The notes under the pieces: model-generated
What the model saw: only the letters and a program-made list of their open reading frames with translations
Databases searched by the model: none
Told to the model about the DNA's origin: nothing
Shown here: one piece after another, positions 23,481 through 34,809 of the stretch
How positions within the stretch are numbered: the stretch's first letter is position 1
Layout of the letters: every line of letters starts with the position of its first letter
Program-made: the position numbers and the translations under genes
DNA from: Congeria kusceri
Taxonomy: Eukaryota; Mollusca; Bivalvia; Myida; Dreissenidae
Assembly (NCBI GenBank): GCA_027627225.1
Contig: CM051032.1
Span: 65,637,137 to 65,701,136, forward strand
Length of the DNA: 64,000 nucleotides
Direction of reading: 5' to 3'

Positions 23481-23660
23481 TGCAGTCTACACAGTCTGAT
23501 CCCTGACAACAATTTCCGCTTTTATGGTATTTTCTGTTTCAAGGAAGTCTATTCGAAACATAAATCCACTGTAGGCGGAAAGTGTGGACTGGACAGTCTA
23601 ATCCAGGACGACACTTTATGCACATGCATTAAGCCCGTTTTTTTCCCATGACGCGTCTCA
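23481..23660. mobile_element. GGATTAGCCTGTG MITE, copy 2 (5'-truncated)
   Basis: Begins in the middle hairpin (TGCAGTCTACACAGTCTGAT), keeps TTTCCGCTTTTATGGTATTT and the 3' arm, and ends GACGCGTCTC. Confidence 0.85.
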
Positions 23661-24084
23661 GTTGTATTACCTGTTATGCAATATGTTCTTGTCTTTTGAA
23701 CATTAACCCAAACCATTTGAGAATGTTCTAGTATTACTGTAAAATAATGGAGGCACATTAAACATGATACAGTAATAAGAGCAAATATTGTGGAATATCT
23801 TGTTAATTCTTTGTAGTTACCAAGTAAAATGTGAACTTAGTTATTGAATTTAAATAGATGTACTTTATGTCATCATCCAATTTTTCTCTGTGAGTCTTCA
23901 AATTAAAGAGACAAAACACTCCAGAAAACAAAACATTCACTGAGGAAGATTTATTTTATTTAATAAGTTATATATTGAATGTATAAAAATATATAGTAAT
24001 CAATTAATTATACAATAAGTATTGGTGAATAAGTTTACAACTTAAGCCTGTGCCTTTACAACTTAATTATACCACCACTAACAG

Positions 24085-25088
24085 TAGGTAGGGGGTTCTA
24101 TATAGGAATCACTTTGTGTGTCGGTCTGTCGGTTGGTCGCTCGGTCTGTTAACTTAAATGAGATGGTGTGTTGCTATTGCTGATTGCTACCGTTAAAGTC
24201 AAGGTAATTCTTGGAGGTCAAAGGTCAAAATAGAGCAATTTATTGTCAAAATACTGTTTGTCGGGGCTCTAACTTCCCAGTGCATGGCTTTTGAAATAAT
24301 TTGGTAGAAATGTTAGCCTATATTAGACGGTGTGTTGCACACAAGAACTGTATGGCTACCTTTAAGGTCAATATAATACTTTGTTGTCCGAGCTCTTACT
24401 TCCCCATGCATGAAAGGATTTCAAAATAATTTGGCACAAATGTAAACCTAGATAAGATGGTGTGTCACCCGCAAGAACAGTATTGCTACCATGGTCATGG
24501 TCGTACTTTGAGATCAGAGGTCAAAATAGAGAGCTTTATTATCGAAGTATTGCTTGTTGGTGCTCTTGCTTCCCAATGCATGGAAGGATTTTGAAATAAC
24601 TTGGCACAAATGTTTACCTAAATAAGACGGTGTCGCGCACAAGAACCAGATGGCTACCTTAAAGGTCAAGGTCATACTTAGAGCTCATATGTCAAAACAA
24701 ATGCTTTATTGTCAAAGTAGCGCTTGTCGGGGCTCTAACTTCCCAATGCAGGGAAGGATTTAGAAATAACTTGGCGCGAACGTTAACCTATATGAGACAT
24801 TGTGTCACACGCAAGAACTAGATGGTTACCTTAAAGGTCAAGGTCATATTTTGAGGTAAAATGTCAAAATAAAGCTCCTTCTTGTTGTATTTTGTTTCCA
24901 CTCTATAACTTCTGAATGCCTCAAAGATTGTAATATTACTTCTGAGTATTATTCCCCATGACCAGACAATGTGTCGCATATATGACCCTCGCTTGTAGGT
25001 CAGATGTGAAGGTCACAATTCAAGGTCAAAGTTAAAGTATTTGTATTTCATTCCTCTCCGTAACTTCTAAATGCCTCAGAGGATTTTA

Positions 25089-25119
<31 letters not shown>

Positions 25120-25600
25120 GTGGTATATTTTAGTGTTTATTTTTCTAAGATTTAACAAATATACAACATTAAAAGGTGATATACTTTGCATGTATTATTT
25201 TGAAAAAATATTATGTTGTGTCGTAAATTAAAAAAAAAACAATACCAATTTGTTACAAGTCATTATTTTCATAATAAATTTGTTTTCTGCATTCACATTA
25301 TGATATATATTTTGTATTTTTTATGTGCAGTTGAACTAACAGAAGTATGCAAACATTTCAAAATATGTATATTTACATGCACATGTATGTATGTTGAGAA
25401 CTACATAATGAATGTAAACTCTATTGAACCATATACTTCTCGTGGACATGTCTTTCTGTGATTTTAATATTACTTCAGATTATTATTCCACATGAGTAGA
25501 CAATGTGTTGCACACATGCCCAGTGCTTATCAGTCAAATATCAAGATCATGATTCAAGGTCAAAGGTCAAATATGTGTGAATAGTTTCTGCTTGTACTCT
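24085..25600. repeat. ~170-bp tandem array with AGGTCA words (interrupted)
   Basis: Diverged units repeat GGGGCTCTAACTTCCCAATG, AGGATTTTGAAATAACTTGG, a GACGGTGTGTCGC(A/G)CA segment and AAGGTCAAGGTCATA. Five to seven units are present, interrupted by a retroposed insert at 25094-25459. It lies in the intron before exon F. The type is familiar from bivalve genomes. Confidence 0.8.
25094..25459 (-). mobile_element. Retroposed mRNA 3' end with poly(A) and 12-bp target duplications
   Basis: GATTTTAATATT occurs at 25082-25093 and again at 25460-25471. Between them, read on the minus strand, is 340 bp of AT-rich sequence ending in a ~28-base poly(A), written here as a T run to 25119. An AATAAA (25141-25136) lies 16 bases upstream of the tail. 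Removing insert and one repeat restores the host array (compare GTAATATTACTTCTGAGTAT at about 24930). This is the signature of LINE-mediated retroposition of a polyadenylated transcript, 5'-truncated. The parent gene cannot be named and no coding sequence is evident. Confidence 0.85.
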
Positions 25601-25788
25601 TCTTTTTGAATTTCAAACCCAATTTTTCTCTTATGCAGGTCATTTTGTCAGTCAATACATTTTTTCTGTGTCAAAGCTCTTTATCTGTGTCAAAGCAGTA
25701 TGTGGGGGTATTAATCACCGTTAGTGATAGCTCTAGTTACTTTGAAGTGTCCCAATACTATGAATCACTGTCAGTTTATTTCTCTTAG

Positions 25789-25955
25789 GAAACTCATGTA
25801 TGCGAACCAGTCCCAACAGGAGCAAAGGGGAGGCGAGCCATAACACAAGTGGATCAGACAGGGACGCTGGACGGAAACATGAGGAGCTGGATAAACTGAA
25901 ACAGCAGATTGCCAAGTACAAGGACATCGTGAAACAGCAGGAAACATTGATACAG
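25789..25955 (+). CDS. SSX2IP: SSX2IP exon F: third coiled coil
   Basis: Completes residue 248, then encodes 249-303, ending on a codon border. Acceptor ATTTCTCTTAG, donor ATACAG|GTTAGA. A polar linker (NRSKGEASHNTSGSDRDAGR) leads into KHEELDKLKQQIAKYKDIVK and QQETLIQ. ADIP has the same heptad helix of the ExExxKLExEIxxxKEMIxxQQxLL type at this place. The final bases of the exon, CAGGAAACATTGATACAG, are the template for the downstream minisatellite. Confidence 0.92.
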
Positions 25956-27130
25956 GTTAGACATCATTGATACAGGTTAGGAAACACTGATACAGGTTAG
26001 GAATCACTGGTAGAGGTTAGGAAACACTGATAGAGGTCAGGAATCACTGATAGAGGTTAAACATCACCGATAAAAGTTAAGAAACACTGATTCAAGTTAG
26101 GAAACATTGATACAGGTTAGGTATCACTGGTAGAGGTTAGGAAACACTGATACAGGTTAGGAATCACTGGTAAAGGTTAGGAAACACTGATAGAGGTCAG
26201 GAATCACTGATAGAGGTTAAACATCACCGATAAAAGTTAAGAAACACTGATTCAAGTTAGGAAGCACTGATACAGGTTGGACATTATTGATACAGGTTAG
26301 TAAACACGATACAGGTTAGTAAACACTGATACTGGTTATTAAACACTGATAGAGGTTAGGAAACACTGATACAGAATAAGAATCAAGTTAGGAAACACTG
26401 ATACAGGTTAGACATAACTGAGGCCATCCTTAAAAAACTTGTTTGGGGTAATGCGACCGACTCACGAAATTGGGCCTGTCTCACAAGTTTTTATAGGCTT
26501 CTGTGAAGCCTTTTTTTTTCTGTTCGACAAATTTAATTATATATTCATCACATTATGTTCGTAATTAATTCATTATGTTGTAAAAAAATTATGAATTAAT
26601 TACGAACAAAATATGATGAATATATAACTTATACTATTAACACACTGCGTTCTAATTACTCTAATTAAGCTGAATTTTGAGCAGTGTTAGTATCCTGATG
26701 CCTTGATGCCACTGGCATAGACTAAGCAATGTGATTTGCTCTTGTATTTTGTGTTAAAATACTTTGGCCAGTGTCTAAGAGTTGTCTAGATTTGTTTCCA
26801 CCCAAAACCAGAAAATCAAAAAAACATCGACCTACCCACCCACCTTGAAAATTCTGGGTTGGGTTACCGCAAACAAACATTTTTTTAAGGATGGCCTGAT
26901 ACAGGTTAGGAATTATTGATACAGGTTAGGAAACACTGATACAGGTTAGTTAATGCTGATACAGGTTAGGAAACACTGATACAGAATTAGAATCACTTAT
27001 ATGGGTTAGGCATCAAACATACAGGTTAGGAATCACTGATGCAAGTAAGACATCACTGATATAGGTTAGGAATCATTGATACACCTTTGGAATACCTGAT
27101 TCAGGTTAGGAAACATTGATACAGATAAGA
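25956..27130 (+). repeat. ~20-bp minisatellite grown from the exon F 5' splice site
   Basis: Units of the form AGGAAACACTGATACAGGTT follow directly from the true donor. The unit holds the exon's last ~16 bases plus GTTAG, so each copy is a decoy CAG|GTTAG donor. About 35 units, including subtypes AATCACTGATAGAGGTTAGG and ACATCACTGATA. A 475-bp MITE (26422-26896) is inserted inside. Confidence 0.93.
26422..26896. mobile_element. MITE with GGCCATCCTTAAAAAA ends and TGA target duplication
   Basis: Left end GGCCATCCTTAAAAAACTTG, right end TTTTTTTAAGGATGGCC. TGA flanks both sides, and removal restores an intact minisatellite unit (AACTGATACAGG). The interior holds an AT-rich palindrome at about 26545-26625 (AATTAATTCAT pairs with ATGAATTAATT). 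A 3-bp duplication suggests PIF/Harbinger-like mobility. It inserted after the minisatellite had expanded. Confidence 0.85.
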
Positions 27131-27263
27131 AAACATTGCTGTGGATGGTCCCAGTTTCCTATTTAAGCAGTAGTGGGTGACATCTGAAAATGTTGTGATC
27201 TTTCGTCATTCATATCAAGCCTGATAATGTGTGTTCAATGTTTGTAATGCCTGTTTATGTTTT

Positions 27264-27670
27264 TATGCCCCCGCGATCTTGATGCGGGAGTCATACAGTG
27301 ATTGTTCTGTCAGACCGTCTGTCTGTCCATACTGGGTTAAATACATTTTACCGTTTCTTCTAGCGCCGCTTACTAGAACTCTTGGCTACTTACACAGTTG
27401 TTGCTTATGACCATTCCTAATCCACCCATATCATCCGAACTCACTGACTTTCAGCTTGACCTAATTTGAACTTAGAATAATTGAAATGGGGTATTTCTTG
27501 GTTAACTAGATTTTATTGGTTTGTATATCACCACTTACTACAACACTTGGATACTTACACAGTTGTTGCTTATGACCATACCTAATCCACCCATATCACA
27601 CAACCTCATTTTGTCCTTTACTTTGACCTAATTTGGATTGAGCATAATTCAAATGGGCTGTCCAGCTCCA
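27264..27670. repeat. Diverged mollusc-type repeat, two ~170-bp units
   Basis: Opens with TGCCCCCGCGATCTTGATGC and CAGACCGTCTGTCTGTCC. Two units share ACACAGTTGTTGCTTATGAC followed by CAT(T/A)CCTAATCCACCCATATC. Non-coding. Confidence 0.7.
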
Positions 27671-28181
27671 ATCGTGGGCATGTGTGTTAATTGAACACAG
27701 CGTATTGTTTTTTAAACTTCTATATAAAGCGCAATGCTCTCAGATTTTCCTCAATTCTAGTACACTGGTGTTGAGGAACTTTGGCTATGTAGCTTCTCCT
27801 CAAAGGCTAATCACATACTTTATTTCTAGAAATGAAATTAATTGCAGAAATTTCCATTTCATTTGGTATGTAAAAATGTCTGGTATTTGGTTTGTCATAA
27901 GACATACAGCAAATTAAAATGTCTGATTTTTATTCGATAAAGCAATTTAAACTGTCTGGTTTTGTTATAAATAAGACTGAAAAATACAATTTGCTGAAGA
28001 CAGTTTTCCTGTTATGTTAAAAGGTCAGTAACCAGTATTCAAAATGAAAATAGAAGTTGCAGTTGATAAATCAGTGAATCCAACTATTGATTAAGCTTTG
28101 GAAATCTTAATTTGTCTACACCTTGATCTTCTTAGGCAATTTTTGTTAATTATAATTTATGAGCCTTCCTGAAATCATTTT
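27671..28181. other. Intron sequence, nothing recognised
   Basis: AT-rich, with no exon or element end supported. Confidence 0.5.
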
Positions 28182-28908
28182 TAGCTCGACTATTCGAAGA
28201 ATAGGTGAGCTTTCCTACTACCCCCGGCGTCGGTGTCCGAGTCCGCGTCTGAATTTGGTTAAAGTTTTTATTCAAAAGTCTTGTAACTTCAAAACTACAT
28301 AAGTTATTCACTTGAAACTTGGAACTAACCTTTGTCATCAACTCCAGTATCAAGGGCAACATTCCCCATAACTCTGTTTTGTATTTGACAGAGTTATGCC
28401 CCATTTTCACTGAGACTTTCTGGTTAAAGTTAATATTCAAAAGTTTTGTAACTTCAAAACTACATAAGTTATTCACTTGAAACTTGGAACTAACCTTTGT
28501 CATCAACTCTAGTACCAGGGGCAACATTACCCATAACTCTATTTTGTATTTTGACAGAGTTATGCCCCCTTTTCACTTAGATTTTCTGTTTAAAGTTTAT
28601 ATTCAAAAGTATGGTAACTTCAAAACTACACAAGTTATTCACTTGAAACTTGGAACTTACCTTTGTCATCAACTCTAGTATCAGGGGGCAACATAACCCA
28701 TAACTCTGTTTTATATTTTGACAGAGTTAGCCCACTTTTTACATAGACTTTGTGGTTAAAGTTTTTGTTTCAAACATTTATAAACTATACAAGGCTTCAC
28801 TTAAAAATATTGTATGTTAACAAATTTATGCCCCTTTCACTATCCAAAATATGTACCAACTGAAATACTTTTGAATAGTCGAGCGCGCTGTCCTCTGACA
28901 GCTCTTGT
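28182..28908. mobile_element. TAGCTCGAC...GTCGAGCGCGCTGTC element, copy 1
   Basis: Opens TAGCTCGACTATTCGAAGAA and closes GAATAGTCGAGCGCGCTGTC then CTCTGACAGCTCTTG. GCTCGACTATTC and GAATAGTCGAGC are inverted copies. The core holds three ~165-bp units with AAGTTATTCACTTGAAACTT, CTTTGTCATCAACTCTAGTA and CAGAGTTATGCCCC. It has the same termini as 33026-34687 but an unrelated core. Confidence 0.8.
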
Positions 28909-29118
28909 ACTTCATCCACTTACTTAGGAGAACAAATACAACAAGTTAACATTACTTTCAGTTTTCATAAGTAGGCTTTATATGAAATGCATCTTGTTCT
29001 TCAAATCTTTCAATGTTATGTCACAAATTATTGTCATAATCGCTCTCAGGAATTACAGACCCGTTTGTTCTCAGATTCCTAGGTGCAACACTTAGATTCA
29101 CAACAGGCATGTGAGTTG

Positions 29119-29345
29119 CAATGGTGTAATGGATATGGTGGCTGCCCTGCCATTAGCAGATTATGATGGATATGGTGGCTGCCTTGCCATTAATAGATCA
29201 TGAGTTCAAACCCTACTTTGAGAACGTTATAGTGATCTTTACAAAAATTCAACAAATACTGGTTCTACCCGGGAAAACGGACTCAAAAGTGTCTCATTAA
29301 GCCTCAGGCTTTCCAAACAATCAATGGAAAATAAATAGGTTCAAC
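29119..29345 (+). mobile_element. tRNA-headed SINE with duplicated head
   Basis: ATGGATATGGTGGCTGCC occurs twice, followed by a B box (ATGAGTTCAAACCCTAC) and a body CAAATACTGGTTCTACCCGG then AAAACGGACTC. The body domain is shared with 50201-50335, although the tRNA-like heads differ. Confidence 0.6.
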
Positions 29346-29354
29346 TAACAGGCT

Positions 29355-29860
29355 TGTGTTTAACTGAAGTTCACAACAGGGCGTGTATGTTTCTGTGAGG
29401 CTAACAACATGTTCTGTATGTTTTACTGAGGCTAACAACATGTTCTGTATGTTTCTGTGAGGCTAACAACATGTTCTGTATGTTTCTGTGAGGCTAACAA
29501 CATGTTCTGTATGTTTCTGTGAGGCTAACAACATGTCGTGTATGTTTCTGTGAGGCTAACAACATGTTCTGTATGTTTTACTGAGGCTAACAACATGTCT
29601 TGTATGTTTCACTGAAGCTAAGAACATGTTGTGTATATTTCACTGAGGCTAACAACATGTCGTGTATGTTTCACTGAGGCTAACAACACGTCGTGTATGT
29701 TTCACTGAGGCTAACAACATGTCGTTTAGGTTTCATTGATGTTCTCAATCTGTTGTGTATATTTAACTGATACTCTCAACATTAAAGTGAATATTTCAGA
29801 GAGGCTCACAACATATATTGCATGTTTCACTGAGGCTCACAACATAGTGTTGTATGTTTC
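29355..29860. repeat. ~31-bp minisatellite abutting the exon G acceptor
   Basis: About 16 units with the core TGAGGCTAACAACATGT and TGTATGTTTC. The last unit merges into the true acceptor (TGTTGTATGTTTCAG|CAA), so the acceptor tract lies within the repeat's sequence space. Units contain GTTTCTGTGAG, a weak decoy acceptor. Confidence 0.93.
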
Positions 29861-29862
29861 AG

Positions 29863-30036
29863 CAATCGCTGCAGACGCAGTCCAAGTCCATGGAGAACAC
29901 GTTCCTCCAGGAGTCCCAGATCCTGCAGGAGAAGGAGACACTCTCCAAACAGCGGCGGGAGTTCTACCAGGAGAAGGCAGACTTTGAGGAGGAGAAGAAG
30001 GCTGTGGGTGAGATAGCGCGCAGGACTCAGCTGGAG
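29863..30036 (+). CDS. SSX2IP: SSX2IP exon G: long coiled coil
   Basis: Residues 304-361, exactly 58 codons, phase 0 at both ends, so skipping it would keep the frame. Acceptor GTATGTTTCAG, donor CTGGAG|GTATGG. QSLQTQSKSMENTFLQESQI, then QEKETLSKQRREFYQEKADF and EEEKKAVGEIARRTQLE. It corresponds to the ADIP segment with an LLEEKExLxxExxxFxxxxxxFExExRxF pattern. GC-rich codon use (CTG, CAG, GAG) contrasts sharply with the AT-rich surroundings. It is flanked by different minisatellites on each side. Confidence 0.93.
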
Positions 30037-30650
30037 GTATGGAGGCCTAACCTTGATGTGATTGATTGTAGCGGTACAACTGTATTCTGCAGGTCATCGG
30101 TGAGATGGATTGTAGAGGTACAAATGCATTCTGCAGGTCATTGGTGTGATTGATTGTAGAAGTACAAATGTTGTCTGTAGGTCCTCTGTGTGATTGATTG
30201 TAGAGGTACAATGTTGTCTGTACGTCCTCAGTCTGATTAATTGTAGAGGTACAATGTTGTCTGTAGGTCCTCAGTTTAATTGATTGTAGAGGTACACATG
30301 TTGTCTGTAGGTCCTCAGTGTGAATGATTGTGGAGGTACAAGTGTAGTCTGCATGACTTCTGTATGATTGATTGTGGAAGGTACAGATGTAGTCTGTGGG
30401 TCCTCAGTGTGATTGAGTGTAGATGTACAATTGTAGTCTGCAGGTCGCTGGTGTGATTGATTGTAGCGGTACAAATGAAGTCTGCAGGACCTCTATTGTT
30501 GATGGCAGAGGTACAAATGTAGTCTTTGGGTTATCAGTGTGATTGATTGTATAGGTACAAATGTAGCCTGCAGTATGATTGATTGTGGAGGCACACATGT
30601 AGTCTACAGGTCTTAGAATGTAAAGGTGCCAATGTAGTCTGCAATTCTAC
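30037..30650. repeat. ~45-bp minisatellite downstream of exon G
   Basis: About 13 units with GTGATTGATTGTAGAGGTAC, AAATGTAGTCTGCAGGTC and CTCAG, starting within about 20 bases of the exon G donor. TCTGCAG|GTC resembles both an acceptor and a donor. The unit is not an obvious copy of the exon edge. Confidence 0.9.
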
Positions 30651-30734
30651 AGAGCAACTTGTTGAGGAGGTAAAAAGGTAGTAGGTAATACTGCTGTCCA
30701 ATTAATGGGTAATATTGCAAGCATGTGTTTCAAC

Positions 30735-31723
30735 TAGGGATGTCAACAAATAATCGAATATTCGAATACTTTACCGAATATTCGAATATTAAATGAGTAT
30801 TTGAATGGCAAAAAAATTATTATTTTTTAATTCTCCATAATAAACTAGTTTAATTATATAATCCGCGATCATTATGTTTTCACAGTTACCTAATTTGACA
30901 CGTTGACATGTTATTTAACACCATTGATACCCGTATGCGCAGTGGGAGATAACAGGTTAAGCAAACTGTGACAATCGAGTCGTAAACGGACTCTAATAGT
31001 GACCGATATTTGCGCAGTTTGTACGTAACATTTGGGTGCTAAACTGAAGCTTATTGGAGACCGATGTTTTCACACTAACGCTTATTGGAGACAAATGTTT
31101 GAACAATGTATGGTGCATTACGCGGTTTAGGTGTTAATATTAATTTAATTTCAGTCCTTTAATTAGCAGTGCATTAACAACAACATTTTTCATGCCGACT
31201 TTAAAGCATTTATTCGCTCAATGTAACAAACAAAAATGAGTAAAACAGCACAGGTATATATTCTGTGTTTCCCGATTAAACTGGAGCATGAGACGCTTCT
31301 CTTAAACATTAACAAAATCGTCATACAGCCTTGTAGGACGTAACTTGGTGCAAGTAACGCAATCTGTGCATCGATTAATTCAATTTGAAAATATATTCGA
31401 AGTTGTTTTCAATATTAAAACAGTTTTTATCTCTATTTGCCCACTTGTACATAGTGTACGAAAGTGAAAGTATAAACTGCATGACAACGCAAGTAAAACG
31501 AAGTTAATAATGATGATATAGTTATCATGGTTGAACATGGTTTTAATCAGAATATGGATAGTAATCAGTTCCTAGTATAGAGATTAGACAAACGCAGTAA
31601 CGTCACACTCGATGTATAGAATGCAAAGACTCGGACATTAAAAAAACGAACGAATATTCGAATATTATTCAAATATTGAATTTGAATATTCGAATAGCAT
31701 TTTGGTATTCGTTGCCGTCCCTA
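30735..31723. mobile_element. hAT-like non-autonomous transposon with 8-bp target duplication
   Basis: Starts TAGGGATGTCAAC and ends GTTGCCGTCCCTA. Subterminal CGAATATTCGAATA blocks repeat in both ends. GTTTCAAC flanks it exactly on both sides (30727-30734, 31724-31731). Termini, subterminal words and an 8-bp duplication are those of the hAT superfamily. 989 bp, no transposase. It lies in the intron between exons G and H. Confidence 0.9.
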
Positions 31724-31984
31724 GTTTCAACATATGCATTTCTGTCTGCTTTTGCAACATTGTACTCTTTTAAATACCTGTTGCAATAGTTGTAATACAT
31801 AATGATTTGTAATTTGCATGCTATTGTTGATTCAGTGTGCTTTGCACTGTTTCACCCATAAATTGCCACAAAAACAGTGCAAATTAGATGCTGAGCGATT
31901 AAATCCAATATTTTTCAACTGTTGCAAATAGAACATTTCCTGTTCTACACAATACTGTGTTTATACACATCCTTGTGTTCCCAG

Positions 31985-32081
31985 AGACGTCGCTTTGAGG
32001 AGGAGAAGGCGCGGCTGCTGCAGACGCAGTTTCTGCAGGTTGCTGGTAGCAACCAGTCTCCGTCCCCGGCCCGGTCCAAAG
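31985..32081 (+). CDS. SSX2IP: SSX2IP exon H: end of the coiled coil
   Basis: Residues 362-393 plus one base. Acceptor TGTGTTCCCAG, donor AAAG|GTGGGT. RRRFEEEKARLLQTQFLQVA is a strong ADIP signature (ERKAFEEE-then-LKQQFL pattern), followed by a disordered SNQSPSPARSK tail. No tandem array at its edges. Confidence 0.93.
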
Positions 32082-32469
32082 GTGGGTCTCACTCGTGCCT
32101 CAGTAGCAACTGAACGTTGTAAGCTTAGTAGTTCATAGATAATGCTCTAGATAAGCGGAGTATTGGAGTAAATATACCTTAAACATGTGGAAAATATTCA
32201 TTACAAAATCAAAATAGGGTTACCGGTAAGTTTAAATATCTTAATAGAAACCGTGATTGATTGTGAAGCAACCAATATTTTATTTGAAAATAGGTTACTC
32301 ACAAAATATTTATGGAAATATAGTACACTTTAATTAAATAGCACTTGTTGTTTCAGTATTTATACAGTTTGAAACGTTTAAAATATCCATTATTTCTTGT
32401 AGTTTTAACTATGATTGGGTAGATACCCCTTTCTGAATTTAAAGAGTACCACTACCCTTCAACTACAAT

Positions 32470-32705
32470 GAGGCGCATCGTGGGAAAACCGGAATTAATG
32501 CATGTGCGTAAAGTGTCATCCTGGATTAGCCTGTGCAGTCCGCACAGGCTAATCTGGGACAACACTTAACGCCTACAGTGGAGTTAGGTTTAAAAGAGAC
32601 TTCCTTGAAGTGCCGTCCTGGATTAGCCTGTGCGGACTGCAAAGGCTTATCCGGGATGACACTTTACGCACATGCATTAAGCCCGGTTTTCCCACGTCCC
32701 GCCTC
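32470..32705. mobile_element. GGATTAGCCTGTG MITE, copy 3
   Basis: Near-complete: GAGGCGCATCGTGGGAAAAC to CCACGTCCCGCCTC, both arms with GGATTAGCCTGTGC(A/G)G. Confidence 0.9.
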
Positions 32706-33025
32706 CAATTTTATCTAGAGCGCTATAGTTGAGTCCTTGAGCAGCTTTACCCATACATGCCGTATGTTCATAATCATCCAGGATTGTACTAGAAATGCAG
32801 TGCCCGTCCCGCGGTCCCAGAAATCATTTAGATGTCCTGGAAATCATTAAAAACGTGTATACCTTATAATATTAGTTGAATTTTGATCGAGTGCTAATCC
32901 CTTAATTTGTCTCGAAGGCAATGCATACCTGATTCGGCAACGTGAGGGATTAACAGCATTGCTGCTTTCTTATTGATTTAATCTGCACACTTTCGCAATA
33001 ATCAACCACACTTGGGATACATTTT

Positions 33026-34687
33026 TAGCTCGACTTTTCAAAGAAAAGACAAGCTATTCTACTCGCCCTGGCGTTGGCATAGGCGTCCGAGCTAGGTTAA
33101 AGTTTTTCGGTAAGCTAGTTTCTCAGGAATGGCTTGAGGGATTTTATTCAAACTTAAAACATTTATTCCCCACATTAAAATGAACCTATAGGCCAAGTTT
33201 GGTAACTCTGGTTTGAAAATTGTAAAAATTATGGGCCTTTTTACACGTAGAAATTTTACATATAAGCTATATGGACAGGTTAAAGTTTTTCGGTAAGCTG
33301 GTTTCTCAGGAATGGCTTGAGGGATTTCATTCAAACCTAGAACACTTATTCCCTATATTAAAATGAGCTCATAGGCCAAGTTTGATATCTCTTGTTTGAA
33401 ATTTGTCAAAATTATGGGCCTTTCTACACTTCGAAATTTTACATATAAGCTATATGGACAGGTTAAAGTTTTTCGGTAAGCTAGTTTCTCAACTTTTCGT
33501 TTCCGCACTCTAACTCGAGAACGGATTAAGCTATTGTAATGAAACTTCAAAAATAGATAGAAAAGTATGTATTGAGATATTTTAATCAAACATAATATAT
33601 AGATACCTTATATCAAGACCTCACTTGGGATTGCGTATGGGGTGGGTTGGGTCAAGGTCACTGTTACTAATAATAGAAAAACGGTCTCTGCTCAATAACT
33701 TGAGAACGCATTGAGATATTTGAATGAAACACAATACTTAGATACCTTATATTGAGACCTCGCTTGGAATTGCATACGAGGTGGGTGGGGTCAAGGTCAC
33801 TGGTACTTCAAATAGAAAAACATTTTCTGCTGAATAACTTGAGAACACAATGAGATATTTTAATGAAACTTTATACATGCATACCTTATATTGAGACCTC
33901 GCTTGGGATTGGATATGGAGTGGGTGGGGTCAAGGTCAAGGTCACTGTTACTAAAATAGAAAAATGGTTTCCGCTCAATAACTTGAGAACGCATTGAGAT
34001 ATTTTAATGAAACTTTATACATAGATACCTTATATCGAGACCTCACTTGGGACTGCATATGGGATGGGTGGGGTCAAGGTCATGGTCACTGTTACTAAAA
34101 ATAGAAAAACTGTTTCCGCTCAATATGTTGATAATGCATTGAGATATGTTAATGAAACTTAATAGATACCTTATATCAAACCTCGCTTGGGATAAAGGGT
34201 GGTAGGGGTCAAGGTCGAGGTCACCGTTAATGAAAATTAAAAAAATGTTTCCGCTCCGTTTTTCTATTTTTAGTAACAGTGAGCTTGAGAACACACTGAG
34301 CTATTTTAATGAAACTTCATACTTAGATATCTTATATCTAGACCTCGCTTGGGATTGCATATAGGGTGGGTATGATCAAGATCACCGTTACTAAAAACAG
34401 ACAAACAGTTTACGCTCAAAAGCTTGAGAAGAAATTGAGGTTTTTAATGAACCTTAATAAGTAGATACCTTATATCGAGACCTCGCTTGGGATTGCATAT
34501 TGGGTTGGTGGGGTCATGGTCAAGCTCGCCATTACTAAATATTTTATTGATGTGCTGTTTTTAATGCATTTCATTTGAAAAATTTGGTTTTCGTGGAATT
34601 TCCATATTTCTTGTTTTAGAAAAAAAATGCCAGTAACTCTGACAAGCACAAGAAAAGTCGAGCGCGCTGTCCTTCGACAGCTCTTGT
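33026..34687. mobile_element. TAGCTCGAC...GTCGAGCGCGCTGTC element, copy 2 with two tandem cores
   Basis: Opens TAGCTCGACTTTTCAAAGAA and closes GAAAAGTCGAGCGCGCTGTC then CTTCGACAGCTCTTG. The first core is about 2.5 units of ~185 bp (AAAGTTTTTCGGTAAGCTAG, TTACATATAAGCTATATGGA). The second is about seven units of ~135 bp (ATAACTTGAGAACGCATTGA, GACCTCGCTTGGGATTGCAT, GGTCAAGGTCACTGTTACT). Confidence 0.8.
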
Positions 34688-34809
34688 TGAATCAGGGCTC
34701 AAGCTAGAGGGTGACTCAGGCGAAGTTGTCACCTGTGACTGTTCAGACTTCACTTGGTTAAAAGATCATAGTGATTTCCACATCGCTGAAAATGTTGACA
34801 TGTTACAAG

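Noticed and set aside
25213..25461. 82-codon plus-strand ORF
   Set aside because: It lies antisense within the retroposed 3' UTR insert and has no recognisable motif.
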